Of a stretch of 64,000 nucleotides of DNA, positions 15,853 to 25,053 are shown piece after piece. Source of the stretch: Anoxybacteroides tepidamans (GTDB taxonomy: Bacteria; Bacillota; Bacilli; Bacillales; Anoxybacillaceae); the NCBI RefSeq assembly GCF_014201465.1, contig NZ_JACHEP010000015.1, positions 1 to 64,000 of the forward strand. The letters are read 5' to 3'. Every line of letters begins with the position of its first letter. The stretch's first letter is position 1. The notes under the pieces were generated by a model. That model did not search any database. It had not been told where the DNA came from and saw nothing but the letters and a program-made list of their open reading frames with translations. A program made the position numbers and the translations under genes.

Positions 15853-16854
15853 ATGAAAGTAACAATCTACGATGTCGCTAAAGAGGCCGGTGTATCTATT
15901 TCAACTGTATCGAGAGTGATTAATAATACAGGCCGGATTAGTGAAAAAACGAGAAAAAAAGTGTTAAAAGTGATGGAAACATTGCATTATCAACCAAGTA
16001 TGGTAGCTTCCGCTTTAACCGGAAAGCGAACGCGTACGATCGGACTTATTATTCCTGATGTAGCGAACCCTTTCTTTGCGGAAATCGCCAGAAAAGTGGA
16101 AGACCGCGGAAGAGAGTTGGGGTTTAATGTTTTAATGTGCAACACGGATAATAATCCAGAAACGGAAGAAATGTACCTTTCGTTGCTCAAGCAGAAAAGT
16201 GTTGATGGGATTATTATCGGGACAACGACGAAAAATTATACGGTGCTGAATGAGTTATTGCACGAGCATTTTCCGATTGCTTTTATTGCGCAAGATATCC
16301 CTGAGCTTGCTATTGATGTAGTAAGAGTGGATGATTTTTTAGGTGGGTATCAAGCTGTTTCTCATTTAGTGTCGTTAGGGCATAAAAAAATAGCAATTAT
16401 GTTAGGGAATTTGAACAGAACGAGTGACAAAGACCGCCTTCAAGCGTATCGGCAAGTGTTACAGGAAAACGGTTTAGAGTATGATGAAAGATTGGTAATT
16501 TACACAGATTATTCGATGGAAGCAGGTAAGCGAGCGGCGTTTGAATTGCTTCGGTCACCACAAAAACCGACGGCTATTTTTGCTTGTTTTGATTCGCTTG
16601 CGGTGGGGGTATATCAAGCTGCCAAAGAAATGGGGCTCTGTATTCCTGAAGATTTATCAGTTGTCGGTTTTGATAATACGATATTAGCTACCATCGTGGA
16701 TCCGCCATTGACTACAGTGGCACAGCCGATCGATGAAATGGGGAGGCAAGTGGTTGATCTCATAATACGGGAGATAGAAGGAGAAAAAAATATGAAGCAG
16801 CGAGTCATTTTGCCCCCGGAGTTAATTGTTCGTCACTCTACAAAACAACTGTAG
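15853..16854 (+). CDS. iolQ: LacI-family repressor of inositol catabolism
   Basis: This 333-residue LacI/GalR regulator has a DNA-binding domain at 3-55 (IYDVAKEAGVSISTVSRVIN, with hinge ASALTGKRT). The periplasmic-binding-like sensor domain follows from about 60 (TIGLIIPDVANPFFAEI). It sits directly upstream of, and in line with, the inositol operon. AAGCGCTT palindromes lie before it and twice before the operon. B. subtilis uses the DeoR-type IolR; a LacI-type IolQ has been described in Geobacillus kaustophilus, which this gene matches in position and operator type. The inducer is presumably an inositol catabolite or inositol itself. GGTGAGGT precedes the ATG. Confidence 0.75.
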   Translation: MKVTIYDVAKEAGVSISTVSRVINNTGRISEKTRKKVLKVMETLHYQPSMVASALTGKRTRTIGLIIPDVANPFFAEIARKVEDRGRELGFNVLMCNTDNNPETEEMYLSLLKQKSVDGIIIGTTTKNYTVLNELLHEHFPIAFIAQDIPELAIDVVRVDDFLGGYQAVSHLVSLGHKKIAIMLGNLNRTSDKDRLQAYRQVLQENGLEYDERLVIYTDYSMEAGKRAAFELLRSPQKPTAIFACFDSLAVGVYQAAKEMGLCIPEDLSVVGFDNTILATIVDPPLTTVAQPIDEMGRQVVDLIIREIEGEKNMKQRVILPPELIVRHSTKQL

Positions 16855-16865
16855 ATTTGTCAATC

Positions 16866-16923
16866 AAAGAGAAGAAAGAAGAACCGCTATTTATAGGCTC
16901 TCTTTTTTCTCTTTCTTTTTTTG
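16866..16923 (+). terminator. terminator after iolQ
   Basis: AAAGAGAAGAAAGA pairs with the pyrimidine run TCTCTTTTTTCTCTTT and is followed by a further T run. It separates iolQ from the long operon. The remainder of the gap to 17163 is AT-rich and holds the two operators below. Confidence 0.6.
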
Positions 16924-17000
16924 TGTTTAACTAAAAATTTTATAAATTCAGAAAAAATAGTTGCAAAAGAGGATGAAAGGATTTAAAATAAAAAACAAAT

Positions 17001-17016
17001 GAGAAAGCGCTTGCTC
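17001..17016. promoter_or_regulatory. IolQ-type operator O1 of the inositol operon
   Basis: GAGAAAGCGCTTGCTC is a near-perfect 16-bp palindrome. It matches the site before iolQ. A run of twelve or more A follows at 17017. Confidence 0.65.
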
Positions 17017-17110
17017 AAAAAAAAAAAAAAACTTATTTACGGATGCTACGATTTGTTTTATTAAAAGGATATAAAAAAGCGAATTAATATTTAATGTATT
17101 GCTGTTGTAA

Positions 17111-17126
17111 GAGAAAGCGCTTACTC
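17111..17126. promoter_or_regulatory. IolQ-type operator O2 of the inositol operon
   Basis: GAGAAAGCGCTTACTC differs from O1 at one base. The two centres are 110 bp apart and O2 ends 37 bp before the first gene, so repression by looping between O1 and O2 is possible. Confidence 0.65.
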
Positions 17127-17163
17127 AAACCAAATGCTTAAATAGTGAAGGGAGAAGAGATGG

Positions 17164-18168
17164 ATGTCGCTAGTGAAAGTGGGGATTTTAGGAGCAGGTG
17201 GAATTGCAAAAGTTCATACGTCCATTTTAAAGAGAGATCAACGAGTAGAAATTATTGGTGTTGCAGATATTGTGGAAGACAGAGCAGCTGCCCTAGCAAA
17301 TGAAGCGGGAAGTGCCAAAGCGGTGCAAACTCTTGAAGACTTATTTGAATTGGGGGTCGATGCCGTATATGTAACAACCCCTAATACGTTGCATGTCGAG
17401 CCTGTATTAAAATGCCTTGAAAACAATGTTCATGTATTTTCGGAGAAACCGATGGCTACTTCATTAGAAGGGGCTGGGCGAATCCGAAAAGCGGCTGAAA
17501 TGTCAAAAGCCGTATACAATTTAGGGATGAACCGCCGCTATGCGTCCGTATACAAAAAAGTCAAAGAACTCATTTCTTCTGGTGAAGTCACCCCATATTT
17601 AGCAAATATTAAAATGAACCGCGGCGAGCTGCTGAATCCTGCTTGGACAGCTGATCCAAAGGTGACAGGAGGGTTCCTTTATGAAACCCCTTTCCATCTG
17701 ATGGATATGTGCCGCTACTTATTTGGAGAAGTGCAGACTGTTTATTGTGAAGGACGACAAAACATTTCTGAAGCGGAAATCGATACATTTGCGATTATGA
17801 TGACATTTGAATCAGGAACGATCGCAAACTTTGTCACTTATGCGCATGCTGGATGGAGTTTCCCGTTTGAGAGTTTAGAAGTTTACGGAAAATATTGTAC
17901 CATTGCGACGCAAGAACTGGAAAAAGTGATGTATGCACCGGGATTAAAGCAACCAGCTCAAATTAGCGATTTTTATCAATTATCGATCGAAGAAAAATGG
18001 GGATATGTGGAGGAAGATCGTCTATTTATCGATGCCATTATTCATGGAACGAAACCTCCTGTTACAGCAGAAGACGGATATCGATCCATTCAATTATTAG
18101 AGGCTATTTATGAAAGCGCTAAAACTGGAAAAATGATAAATTTTCGCCAAACAGCACCATCACAATAA
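17164..18168 (+). CDS. Gfo/Idh/MocA oxidoreductase, inositol operon
   Basis: This 334-residue NAD(P)-dependent dehydrogenase has an N-terminal Rossmann domain (VGILGAGGIAKVH), the dinucleotide-proximal EKPMATSLEG, and a C-terminal alpha/beta catalytic domain with GGFLYETPFHLMDMCRY, whose histidine is the expected catalytic residue. GAAGGGAGA precedes the ATG at 17164. It is the first gene of the operon, behind two AAGCGCTT operators. It probably oxidises an inositol isomer or a glycosylated or oxidised inositol; the exact substrate cannot be told from sequence. IolW- or IolU-like scyllo-inosose reductase roles are alternatives. Confidence 0.8.
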   Translation: MSLVKVGILGAGGIAKVHTSILKRDQRVEIIGVADIVEDRAAALANEAGSAKAVQTLEDLFELGVDAVYVTTPNTLHVEPVLKCLENNVHVFSEKPMATSLEGAGRIRKAAEMSKAVYNLGMNRRYASVYKKVKELISSGEVTPYLANIKMNRGELLNPAWTADPKVTGGFLYETPFHLMDMCRYLFGEVQTVYCEGRQNISEAEIDTFAIMMTFESGTIANFVTYAHAGWSFPFESLEVYGKYCTIATQELEKVMYAPGLKQPAQISDFYQLSIEEKWGYVEEDRLFIDAIIHGTKPPVTAEDGYRSIQLLEAIYESAKTGKMINFRQTAPSQ

Positions 18169-18186
18169 AACAGAGTGGGTGACAAT

Positions 18187-19374
18187 ATGAGCAAAAAGCA
18201 AGTTCGAATTGGGATGGTTGGATATAAATTTATGGGAAAAGCCCATAGCCATGCATTTCGTGACATTCCATTTTTCTTCGATACGGATGTCGTTCCTGTT
18301 TTACAAGCCATCGCTGGACGAGATGAGCAAGGGGTGAAACAAGCCGCTGAAAAAATGGGATGGGCGTCGTACGAAACGGACTGGCGCCGTCTTATTGAGC
18401 GTGACGATATTGATGTCATTGATATTGTTACACCGAATAATACGCACGCTGAGATCGCCATTGCCGCAGCGAAAGCAGGAAAACATATTATTTGCGAGAA
18501 GCCGCTTGCACTAACATTAGAACAGTCGTTACAAATGCTTGAAGCTGTAAAAGAAGCCGGGGTTGTCCATATGATTTGCCATAATTATCGGTTTGCGCCG
18601 GCTGTCCAATTTGCTAAGAAACTAATCGAACAAGGTCGGTTAGGGAAAATTTATCATATTCGCGCAACATTCCTGCAAGATTGGCTGATGGATCCTAATT
18701 TTCCGTTAATATGGCGTCTGAAAAAAGAAGTATCCGGATCAGGTACGCATGGCGATCTTGGCGCACACATTATTGATTTAGCACGCTTCTTAGTCGGAGA
18801 ATTTAGCGAAGTAGTCGGAATGATGGAGACATTCATTAAAGAGCGGCCATTGGGTGATATGGATATCCATTTAAAAGGCCGAATTGAAAGCGGTCAATGG
18901 GGAGAAGTCGATGTAGATGATGCTTCAGCATTTTTAGCTCGTTTCGAAAACGGAGCGCTAGGTGTTTTTGAAGTCACCCGTTTCAGCCGGGGAAACCGTG
19001 CTGGAAACCGATTTGAAATTAACGGGGAAAAAGGTTCGATTCGTTGGGATATGGAAAATATGAACAACTTGCAAGTGTATTTGGAAGACGACGAACGGGG
19101 CCTCCAAGGATTCCGGACGATCAACTGCACGGAAGTGGAGCATCCTTATGCAGCTGCTTATTGGCCAGCAGGGCACATTATTGGCTACGAACATACATTT
19201 ATCAATTTATTAGTTGAAATGATGAACGGAATTGCAAACGGATACAGTCCAGCGCCGAATTTCGAGGATGGTGTGCGCAATCAGGTGGTTTTAGAAGCGG
19301 TCGAGCGTTCTGTGCAAACGGGAACGTGGATAAAAATATCAGAATTATTAAAACAGCCGCAACTGCAAGTATAA
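18187..19374 (+). CDS. Gfo/Idh/MocA oxidoreductase (long form), inositol operon
   Basis: This 395-residue dehydrogenase has the Rossmann start VRIGMVGYKFMGKAHSHAF, the EKPLALTLEQ motif and the catalytic-domain segment GTHGDLGAHIIDLARFLVG. It is longer than its two neighbours and resembles the group that oxidises sugars or cyclitols at C3 (YcjS/levoglucosan-dehydrogenase-like). ATG 18187 is chosen, with GTGGGTGA upstream, over a GTG 12 bp earlier. The gap to the previous gene is 18 bp. Three different family members in one operon suggest that several inositol stereoisomers or derivatives feed the common pathway. Confidence 0.8.
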   Translation: MSKKQVRIGMVGYKFMGKAHSHAFRDIPFFFDTDVVPVLQAIAGRDEQGVKQAAEKMGWASYETDWRRLIERDDIDVIDIVTPNNTHAEIAIAAAKAGKHIICEKPLALTLEQSLQMLEAVKEAGVVHMICHNYRFAPAVQFAKKLIEQGRLGKIYHIRATFLQDWLMDPNFPLIWRLKKEVSGSGTHGDLGAHIIDLARFLVGEFSEVVGMMETFIKERPLGDMDIHLKGRIESGQWGEVDVDDASAFLARFENGALGVFEVTRFSRGNRAGNRFEINGEKGSIRWDMENMNNLQVYLEDDERGLQGFRTINCTEVEHPYAAAYWPAGHIIGYEHTFINLLVEMMNGIANGYSPAPNFEDGVRNQVVLEAVERSVQTGTWIKISELLKQPQLQV

Positions 19375-19418
19375 AAGAGAGAAAGCTTTATAACTTCCTC
19401 TCTTTCTGTAATAAACAA

Positions 19419-19434
19419 AAGAAAGCGATTACAT
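19419..19434 (+). promoter_or_regulatory. cre site (CcpA) before iolG
   Basis: AAGAAAGCGATTACAT matches the cre consensus WTGNAARCGNWWWCAW at 15 of 16 positions. It lies 23 bp before the iolG start, inside the operon, so it could act as a roadblock or mark an internal promoter. Confidence 0.55.
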
Positions 19435-19457
19435 TTTTGGAAAGGTTGTGTTGTTTT

Positions 19458-20483
19458 ATGATAATTCGTTGTGCGGTGCTCGGTTTAGGTCGTTTAGGTC
19501 ATCATCACGCTAAAAATTTAGCAACCTACCAAATTGCTGGAGCGCAATTAGTCAGTGTTGTTGATCCACAAGAAGGACGAGCTGAACAATTTGCTAAAGA
19601 ATTTGGCATTGACCATTGGACAAAAAACCCAGACGAAGTGTTTGAAAATCCTCATATCGACGCAGTTGTCATTGTGACTCCTACAAGCACCCATGCCGAT
19701 ATGATTAAAAGGGCTGCAAAAAATGGGAAAGCCATTTTTGTTGAAAAGCCGTTAACACAGCGTTTAGAAGAAGCAGATGAAATCATTCAAACAATCAAAG
19801 AAACGGGCGTTATTTGTCAAGTTGGGTTTATGAGAAGATTTGATCCTGCCTATGCAGAAGCGAAGCGAAGAATCGACGCAGGGGACATTGGCAAGCCGAT
19901 CTATTTTAAAGGGATTACTCGTGATGCCGGTTCACCGCCCGCCGAGTTTATTAAACATAGCGGTCGCATGTTTTTAGACGTTTCGATTCATGATTATGAT
20001 ATTGCGAGATATTTGATGGGAGCAGAAATTACGTCTGTGGCCGCACATGGAAGAGTATTGCTGCATCCGTTTATGGAAGAGTTTAAAGATGTCGACCAAG
20101 CGATTACGTACGTCCATTTTGATTCCGGTGCTGCAGGAGATATTGAGGCAAGCCGCAACTCGCCTTATGGCCATGACATTCGTACGGAAATTATCGGTAC
20201 GGAAGGATCGATTTTCATCGGAACGTTACGGAACCAAAACGTTACGTTATTGAATGCAAAAGGCAGCACGTATGAGATCATCCCAGATTTCCAAACTCGT
20301 TTTAATGACGCTTACCGTTTAGAGCTTGTCCATTTTGTAGAATGTGTTCGTAATAACCAAACGCCAAACGTAACAGAAATCGATGGCAAAGTAAATTTAG
20401 AAATAGCTATTGCGGCAACAGAATCGTTTGATACTGGAAAAACGGTACATATAAAGGGGGGATGCTTGGAAAAAAGCTGCTAA
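19458..20483 (+). CDS. iolG: inositol 2-dehydrogenase (IolG/IolX type)
   Basis: This 341-residue NAD-dependent dehydrogenase should oxidise myo- or scyllo-inositol to scyllo-inosose, the entry step of the pathway. Visible are the Rossmann loop VLGLGRLGHHHAKNL, VEKPLTQRLEEAD (active-site Lys), and DVSIHDYDIARYLMG with the catalytic Asp and His. The GLGRLG loop and the VGFMRRFDPAYAEAKRRIDAG block remind me more of B. subtilis IolX (scyllo-inositol dehydrogenase) than of classical IolG, so the name is provisional. The true start is ATG 19458; a longer in-frame opening at 19326 overlaps the preceding gene and is not supported. Confidence 0.78.
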   Translation: MIIRCAVLGLGRLGHHHAKNLATYQIAGAQLVSVVDPQEGRAEQFAKEFGIDHWTKNPDEVFENPHIDAVVIVTPTSTHADMIKRAAKNGKAIFVEKPLTQRLEEADEIIQTIKETGVICQVGFMRRFDPAYAEAKRRIDAGDIGKPIYFKGITRDAGSPPAEFIKHSGRMFLDVSIHDYDIARYLMGAEITSVAAHGRVLLHPFMEEFKDVDQAITYVHFDSGAAGDIEASRNSPYGHDIRTEIIGTEGSIFIGTLRNQNVTLLNAKGSTYEIIPDFQTRFNDAYRLELVHFVECVRNNQTPNVTEIDGKVNLEIAIAATESFDTGKTVHIKGGCLEKSC

Positions 20484-20561
20484 ATTTTTGCGTGTTTGTT
20501 GTGTTTTGTTGGATGGGGGACTTAATGATTTTTCACGATGAAACAAGGGGGTATGAAATTT

Positions 20562-21545
20562 ATGAGATTTTCTAAAAATTTCATCTCAATGGTAATTTTG
20601 CTGTTGTTTACGATGTTTGTTGCTGTCGGTTGCAGTGGGAAGCAAGGAGCGTCAGAACCAACGACAAAGCAATCGGGAGGAAGTAAGAAAATTGTCATCG
20701 GAGCAGCACTGCCAGATTTTGATGACAAGTGGCTCAGCTATTTGCAAGACGGGATGAAAGAATACGCCAAAACGCAAAAAGATGTCGAAGTGATTTATGT
20801 GGATGCAATGAATGACGCTAGCAAGCAGTTATCTCAAGTCGAAAACTTCATTCAACAAAAAGTCGATGCGATTGTGTTAATACCGGTTGATACAGTTTCT
20901 GCACCCGAAATGATCGATAAAGCAAATCAAGCAAACATCCCGATAGTGGTAGTGAATAGAATCTTTGATGGCGTAGATAAGGCTACCGCTTACGTTGGTT
21001 CAGAATCGATTAAGTCCGGAATTATGCAAATGGAAGAAGTGGCAAAGATTCTCGGTGGAAAAGGTAACATCGCCATTATGAACGGTCAGATGGGGCATGA
21101 GGCGCAAATCAAAAGGACGGAAGGAAATAAAGAAGTGATTAAAAAATATCCAAATATGAAAGTTGTGTTAGAAGGAACAGCTGAATGGGATCGGGCGAAA
21201 GGAATGTCTTTAATGGAAAACTGGCTCAATTCTGGAAAAAATATTGATGCGGTTGTCGCCAATAACGACGAAATGGCGATTGGAGCGATTATGGCGTTAG
21301 AAGATGCAGGAAAATTGGATGACGTCGTTGTTGCGGGAATTGATGCAACACCTGATGCATTGGAGTACGTAAAATCAGGAAAGTTAAAAGTGACTGTTTT
21401 CCAAAATGCAAGAGGACAAGGTCAAGGCGGATTAGAAACAGCAATTAAAGCGGCCAAAGGAGAGAAAGTCGAGAAATTCAACTGGATTCCATATGAACTT
21501 GTGACGAAAGATAATGTGGAAGAGTACATCAAAAAATGGCAGTAG
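20562..21545 (+). CDS. inositol ABC importer, substrate-binding lipoprotein
   Basis: This 327-residue type I periplasmic-binding protein of the ribose/xylose group has a lipoprotein signal with lipobox AVGC near residue 25. Mature-domain markers are IGAALPDFDDKWLSYLQDGMKEYA, DAIVLIPVDTVSAPEMIDKA and AVVANNDEMAIGAIMAL. ATG 20562 is ten bases from AAGGGGG, better spaced than the upstream ATGs at 20538 and 20553. The ATPase and permease follow, with a hairpin between. Within an inositol operon the ligand is most likely myo-inositol or an isomer, as for Caulobacter IbpA; this is inference. Confidence 0.82.
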   Translation: MRFSKNFISMVILLLFTMFVAVGCSGKQGASEPTTKQSGGSKKIVIGAALPDFDDKWLSYLQDGMKEYAKTQKDVEVIYVDAMNDASKQLSQVENFIQQKVDAIVLIPVDTVSAPEMIDKANQANIPIVVVNRIFDGVDKATAYVGSESIKSGIMQMEEVAKILGGKGNIAIMNGQMGHEAQIKRTEGNKEVIKKYPNMKVVLEGTAEWDRAKGMSLMENWLNSGKNIDAVVANNDEMAIGAIMALEDAGKLDDVVVAGIDATPDALEYVKSGKLKVTVFQNARGQGQGGLETAIKAAKGEKVEKFNWIPYELVTKDNVEEYIKKWQ

Positions 21546-21575
21546 TATTTTGTGCTCGTTATCATCTATCTAAGG

Positions 21576-21608
21576 TGAAAGGACGCTACGACGGTTAGTG
21601 TCCTTTCA
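21576..21608 (+). promoter_or_regulatory. RNA hairpin between binding-protein and ATPase genes
   Basis: TGAAAGGACGCTA pairs with TAGTGTCCTTTCA (one mismatch). It lacks a T run, so it is more likely an mRNA-stabilising or partial-termination hairpin that favours excess binding protein. Confidence 0.6.
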
Positions 21609-21646
21609 TTAAAAATGGTAATCTTAGTGAAAACGAGGGAATGCGT

Positions 21647-23155
21647 ATGAATAAAGATTATGTGTTAGAGATGATCAACATTACGAAGGAATTCCCAGGA
21701 GTAAAAGCGCTAGATAACGTGCAGTTGAAAGTAAAAAAAGGAACGGTTCATGCGCTTATGGGAGAGAACGGGGCTGGGAAATCGACGTTAATGAAAATAT
21801 TAATTGGGATTTACACACCTGATAGCGGCAAAATTATTTTTGATGGCGAGGAGTTGAAAGTTTCCGCGATTAAAAACGCCCTTGATAAAGGGATTTCGAT
21901 GATTCATCAAGAGCTCAGCCCGATTCCGAATATGACGGTGGCGGAAAACATCTTCTTAGGAAGGGAGCCAAGCTATAAATTTGGCTGGGTGAAAGCGAAA
22001 GAACTCGAGGAAAAGACAAGGAAATTATTTGAAAAGCTCGAAATTGACATTGATCCGAAGGCGAAAATGTCTGAACTGAGCATCGCCAACACACAAATGG
22101 TTGAAATCGCAAAAGCTATTTCCTATAACTCCAAGCTCATCATTATGGATGAGCCGACATCTGCCATTACAGAGAAGGAAGTACATCACCTATTTAAAAT
22201 CATTCGTTCATTGAAACAAGAAGGCGTATCTATCATTTATATTACCCACAAAATGGATGAGTTAGCACAAATTACGGATGAGGTCACAGTATTGCGGGAT
22301 GGAAAATATATCGGAACGAAGTCTAGTGACCAAATTACAAAAGATGAATTGATCGAAATGATGGTCGGAAGGGAATTAAATCAAATTTTTCATAAACAAC
22401 GAGTTGAAATCAAAGAAGCGGTGCTATCTGTGAAAGATTTATGTAAAAATGGAAAGTTCGAAAATATTAGTTTTGAAGTAAGAAAGGGAGAAATTGTTGG
22501 GATTGCTGGACTAATGGGATCAGGACGAACAGAAGTGTTAGAGAGCGTATTTGGAATTAATCCTTCTGATTCTGGGGAGATCTACGTTCATGGTGAAAAA
22601 GCAACTATCCGCTCGCCGCGTGATGCCATTCGATATGGCATGGGGCTGTTGACAGAGGATCGAAAGTTAACAGGTTTATTCTTGCCGCTTTCTGTACAAG
22701 ACAACATCATTACCGTAACGATTGAACAGTATGCAAAAGGTGGATTTTTAAACGAAAAGAAAATTCAAGAAGATTGTCAACGTCTTTCCGAACAATTAGC
22801 AATAAAAACACCAAGCCTTCAACAACTGATTAAATATTTAAGTGGAGGAAATCAACAAAAAGCGTTGATTGCGAGATGGCTGCTACAAGACCCAGATATT
22901 TTGTTTTTAGACGAACCGACACGAGGAATTGATGTTGGGGCAAAATCTGAAATTTATAATTTAATTTTTGATCTAGCGAAAAAAGGGAAAGCGATTGTTG
23001 TTGTATCTTCGGAATTACCAGAAATATTAGGATTAAGCGATCGTATTATCGTCATGCACGACGGAAAGAAAACAGGGGAATTAAGCAGAGAGGAAGCAAC
23101 GCAAGAACGAATTATGGAATTGGCAACAGGAGAATTAGTTACAAGCGGATCATAA
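21647..23155 (+). CDS. inositol ABC importer ATPase (RbsA-like, duplicated domains)
   Basis: This 502-residue protein has two ABC domains. The first has GENGAGKST, a signature region [14 protein letters not shown] and Walker [11 protein letters not shown]. The second is degenerate at Walker A ([13 protein letters not shown]) but has [15 protein letters not shown] and [15 protein letters not shown]. This is the standard layout of ribose/galactose/xylose-type importers. ATG 21647 is preferred to 21641 for spacing from GAGGGA. It powers uptake with the permease 18 bp downstream. Confidence 0.87.
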   Translation: MNKDYVLEMINITKEFPGVKALDNVQLKVKKGTVHALMGENGAGKSTLMKILIGIYTPDSGKIIFDGEELKVSAIKNALDKGISMIHQELSPIPNMTVAENIFLGREPSYKFGWVKAKELEEKTRKLFEKLEIDIDPKAKMSELSIANTQMVEIAKAISYNSKLIIMDEPTSAITEKEVHHLFKIIRSLKQEGVSIIYITHKMDELAQITDEVTVLRDGKYIGTKSSDQITKDELIEMMVGRELNQIFHKQRVEIKEAVLSVKDLCKNGKFENISFEVRKGEIVGIAGLMGSGRTEVLESVFGINPSDSGEIYVHGEKATIRSPRDAIRYGMGLLTEDRKLTGLFLPLSVQDNIITVTIEQYAKGGFLNEKKIQEDCQRLSEQLAIKTPSLQQLIKYLSGGNQQKALIARWLLQDPDILFLDEPTRGIDVGAKSEIYNLIFDLAKKGKAIVVVSSELPEILGLSDRIIVMHDGKKTGELSREEATQERIMELATGELVTSGS

Positions 23156-23173
23156 CGATTGGAGGGAGTATAT

Positions 23174-24172
23174 ATGAATAGCCAAGTGTCTATTGTAAAT
23201 AAACAAGAAAAGTCGAAGTCAGCCGTTAGTTCTAAAGAAAGAGTTTCTCGTATTTTACACAAATATGGAATGTTAATGATCCTTATCGCATTAATTATCC
23301 TTATGTCCTTTCTTTCTCCTACGTTTTTTACAACCGGGAACTTATTGAATATTGTCAGACAAATGTCTGTTGTTGGAATTGTAGCAATTGGGGTTACGAT
23401 CGTGATTATTACAACAGGAATTGACTTGTCATCGGGTTCGGTCATTGCGCTTGTGTCTGTTGTAGCGGCCAGCTTTGCGCACCCGGATACGTATCCATTC
23501 TTTGTGCCAATACTTATTGGACTTGGACTTGGTCTTCTTACCGGTGTCATCAACGGAACGATCATTTCAAAAGCAAAAATCGCTCCTTTTATTGTTACGT
23601 TAGGTATGATGACAGCAGCAAGAGGAGCCGCATTGCTTTTTAGTGATGGAAGACCGATTGGGAATTTATCGGATTCATTTAAGTTTATCGGCCAAGGTGC
23701 AGTATTCGGCATCCCTGTTCCGATTATCATTTTCGCATTTGTAGGAGTGGTTTCTTACATTCTCTTAAATAAAACGAAATTCGGAAAATATGTGTATGCG
23801 ATCGGTGGTAATGAACAAGCAGCGATTATTGCCGGTGTCAACGTCGATAAATACAAAATTTTCGTGTATGGATATGCCGGATTATTATCTGGTCTTGCCG
23901 GAATTATTTTAACATCCCGTATTTCTTCCGGTCAGCCAACAGCAGGTGTCATGTACGAATTGGATGCGATCGCGGCAGCGGTCATTGGTGGCACAAGTCT
24001 TGCGGGGGGAATTGGAACAATCGGTGGTACGATCGTTGGGGCGCTTATTATCGGCGTTATGAATAACGGCCTTGATTTGCTGAACGTTTCGCCGTACTGG
24101 CAACAAATCTTAAAAGGGGTCATTATTACAGTTGCCGTGTTTATTGACTCACGCAAAAATCGGAAATCATAA
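23174..24172 (+). CDS. inositol ABC importer permease (RbsC-like)
   Basis: This 332-residue permease has about eight to ten hydrophobic segments. RbsC-family blocks include [60 protein letters not shown] and [34 protein letters not shown] 23174 follows GGAGGGAG. It completes the importer. The operon relies on an ABC system where B. subtilis uses the MFS inositol transporters IolT and IolF. Confidence 0.87.
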   Translation: MNSQVSIVNKQEKSKSAVSSKERVSRILHKYGMLMILIALIILMSFLSPTFFTTGNLLNIVRQMSVVGIVAIGVTIVIITTGIDLSSGSVIALVSVVAASFAHPDTYPFFVPILIGLGLGLLTGVINGTIISKAKIAPFIVTLGMMTAARGAALLFSDGRPIGNLSDSFKFIGQGAVFGIPVPIIIFAFVGVVSYILLNKTKFGKYVYAIGGNEQAAIIAGVNVDKYKIFVYGYAGLLSGLAGIILTSRISSGQPTAGVMYELDAIAAAVIGGTSLAGGIGTIGGTIVGALIIGVMNNGLDLLNVSPYWQQILKGVIITVAVFIDSRKNRKS

Positions 24173-24186
24173 GGTGGGAAATGTTA

Positions 24187-25029
24187 ATGAAAATCGCGTT
24201 TAACGAAGCAACGACCTTGAAAAATTCCACATTAAAATTAGACTTAGAGCTTTGTGAAAAACATGGATATGACTTAATCGAAATTCGCCTCGATAAATTA
24301 AGAGAATATCTCATTGATCATACGGTAGAGGAGTTAAAGGAGTTTTTGGAAGGGCATCGAATCAAACCGTACGCGTTTAATGCGCTAGAGTTTATTACGT
24401 TCCGGGATCAAGAAGGATATGAACAACTAAAAAGTGATCTGCGATTTTTATGCGAGGTTGGCGAAGTGATCGATTGCAAAACGATCATCGCCGTTCCAAC
24501 GTTTGATATTGGAGATTACACGAAAACGAAAATCAAAGAAGAAACGGTTCGAGTGCTGCACGAGTTGGCACAACTCGCAGAGCCATATGGCGTACGGATT
24601 GCTTTAGAATTTTGCGGATATCCGAATTGTTCGGTTAACACCTTTGCCCAGGCATACGACATTGTTCGAGAAGTAAATCGACACAACGTTGGCATTGTGT
24701 TAGACTGCTTTCATTTTCATGCCATGAATTCTCACATCGATGATTTACGGGCGGCAGACCCAACGAAAATTTTCGTATTTCATATGGATGATTGCGAAGA
24801 TTTACCAGCTGGTGCGCTGCGCGACCATCATCGTGTATGGCCTGGGGACGGTGCGATTGATCTAGAGCAAATTTTGCGCACATTAAAAGACATCGGTTAT
24901 GACGAAATGGTGTCGATTGAGTTGTTTAGACCTGAATACTGGGAATGGGATGCGGAAAAAACGATTCAAGTCGCGAAAGAAAAAACAGAAAAACTAGTAA
25001 ATCGCTATTTTAAGATCGAGCGAGTTTGA
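24187..25029 (+). CDS. iolI: inosose isomerase
   Basis: This 280-residue TIM-barrel protein of the xylose-isomerase-like group matches B. subtilis IolI closely. Shared blocks are FNEATTLKNSTLKLDLELCEKHGYD, the metal ligand region ALEFCGYPNCSVNTFAQAYDIV, VLDCFHFHAMNSHID, VWPGDGAIDLEQIL and VSIELFRPEYWEW. IolI interconverts scyllo-inosose and 1-keto-D-chiro-inositol, which lets D-chiro-inositol enter the pathway. ATG 24187 lies eight bases after AAGGTGGG. iolD follows after 24 bp. Confidence 0.9.
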   Translation: MKIAFNEATTLKNSTLKLDLELCEKHGYDLIEIRLDKLREYLIDHTVEELKEFLEGHRIKPYAFNALEFITFRDQEGYEQLKSDLRFLCEVGEVIDCKTIIAVPTFDIGDYTKTKIKEETVRVLHELAQLAEPYGVRIALEFCGYPNCSVNTFAQAYDIVREVNRHNVGIVLDCFHFHAMNSHIDDLRAADPTKIFVFHMDDCEDLPAGALRDHHRVWPGDGAIDLEQILRTLKDIGYDEMVSIELFRPEYWEWDAEKTIQVAKEKTEKLVNRYFKIERV

Positions 25030-25053
25030 CAGGAAGGCGGGGAGCGAAGGATC

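Noticed and set aside
17017-17031. Run of A after operator O1 as a phase-variable tract
   Set aside because: It lies outside any coding frame and next to an AT-rich promoter region; no spacing-dependent promoter elements could be placed.
19326-19457. Long N-terminal extension of the inositol dehydrogenase
   Set aside because: It overlaps the previous gene by about 50 bp in another frame, lacks Rossmann features, and ATG 19458 gives a standard-length protein.
24635-24883. Antisense open frames within iolI, iolD, iolE, araB, araA and GH127
   Set aside because: They mirror well-recognised genes on the other strand, have no ribosome sites and show low-complexity shadow composition.
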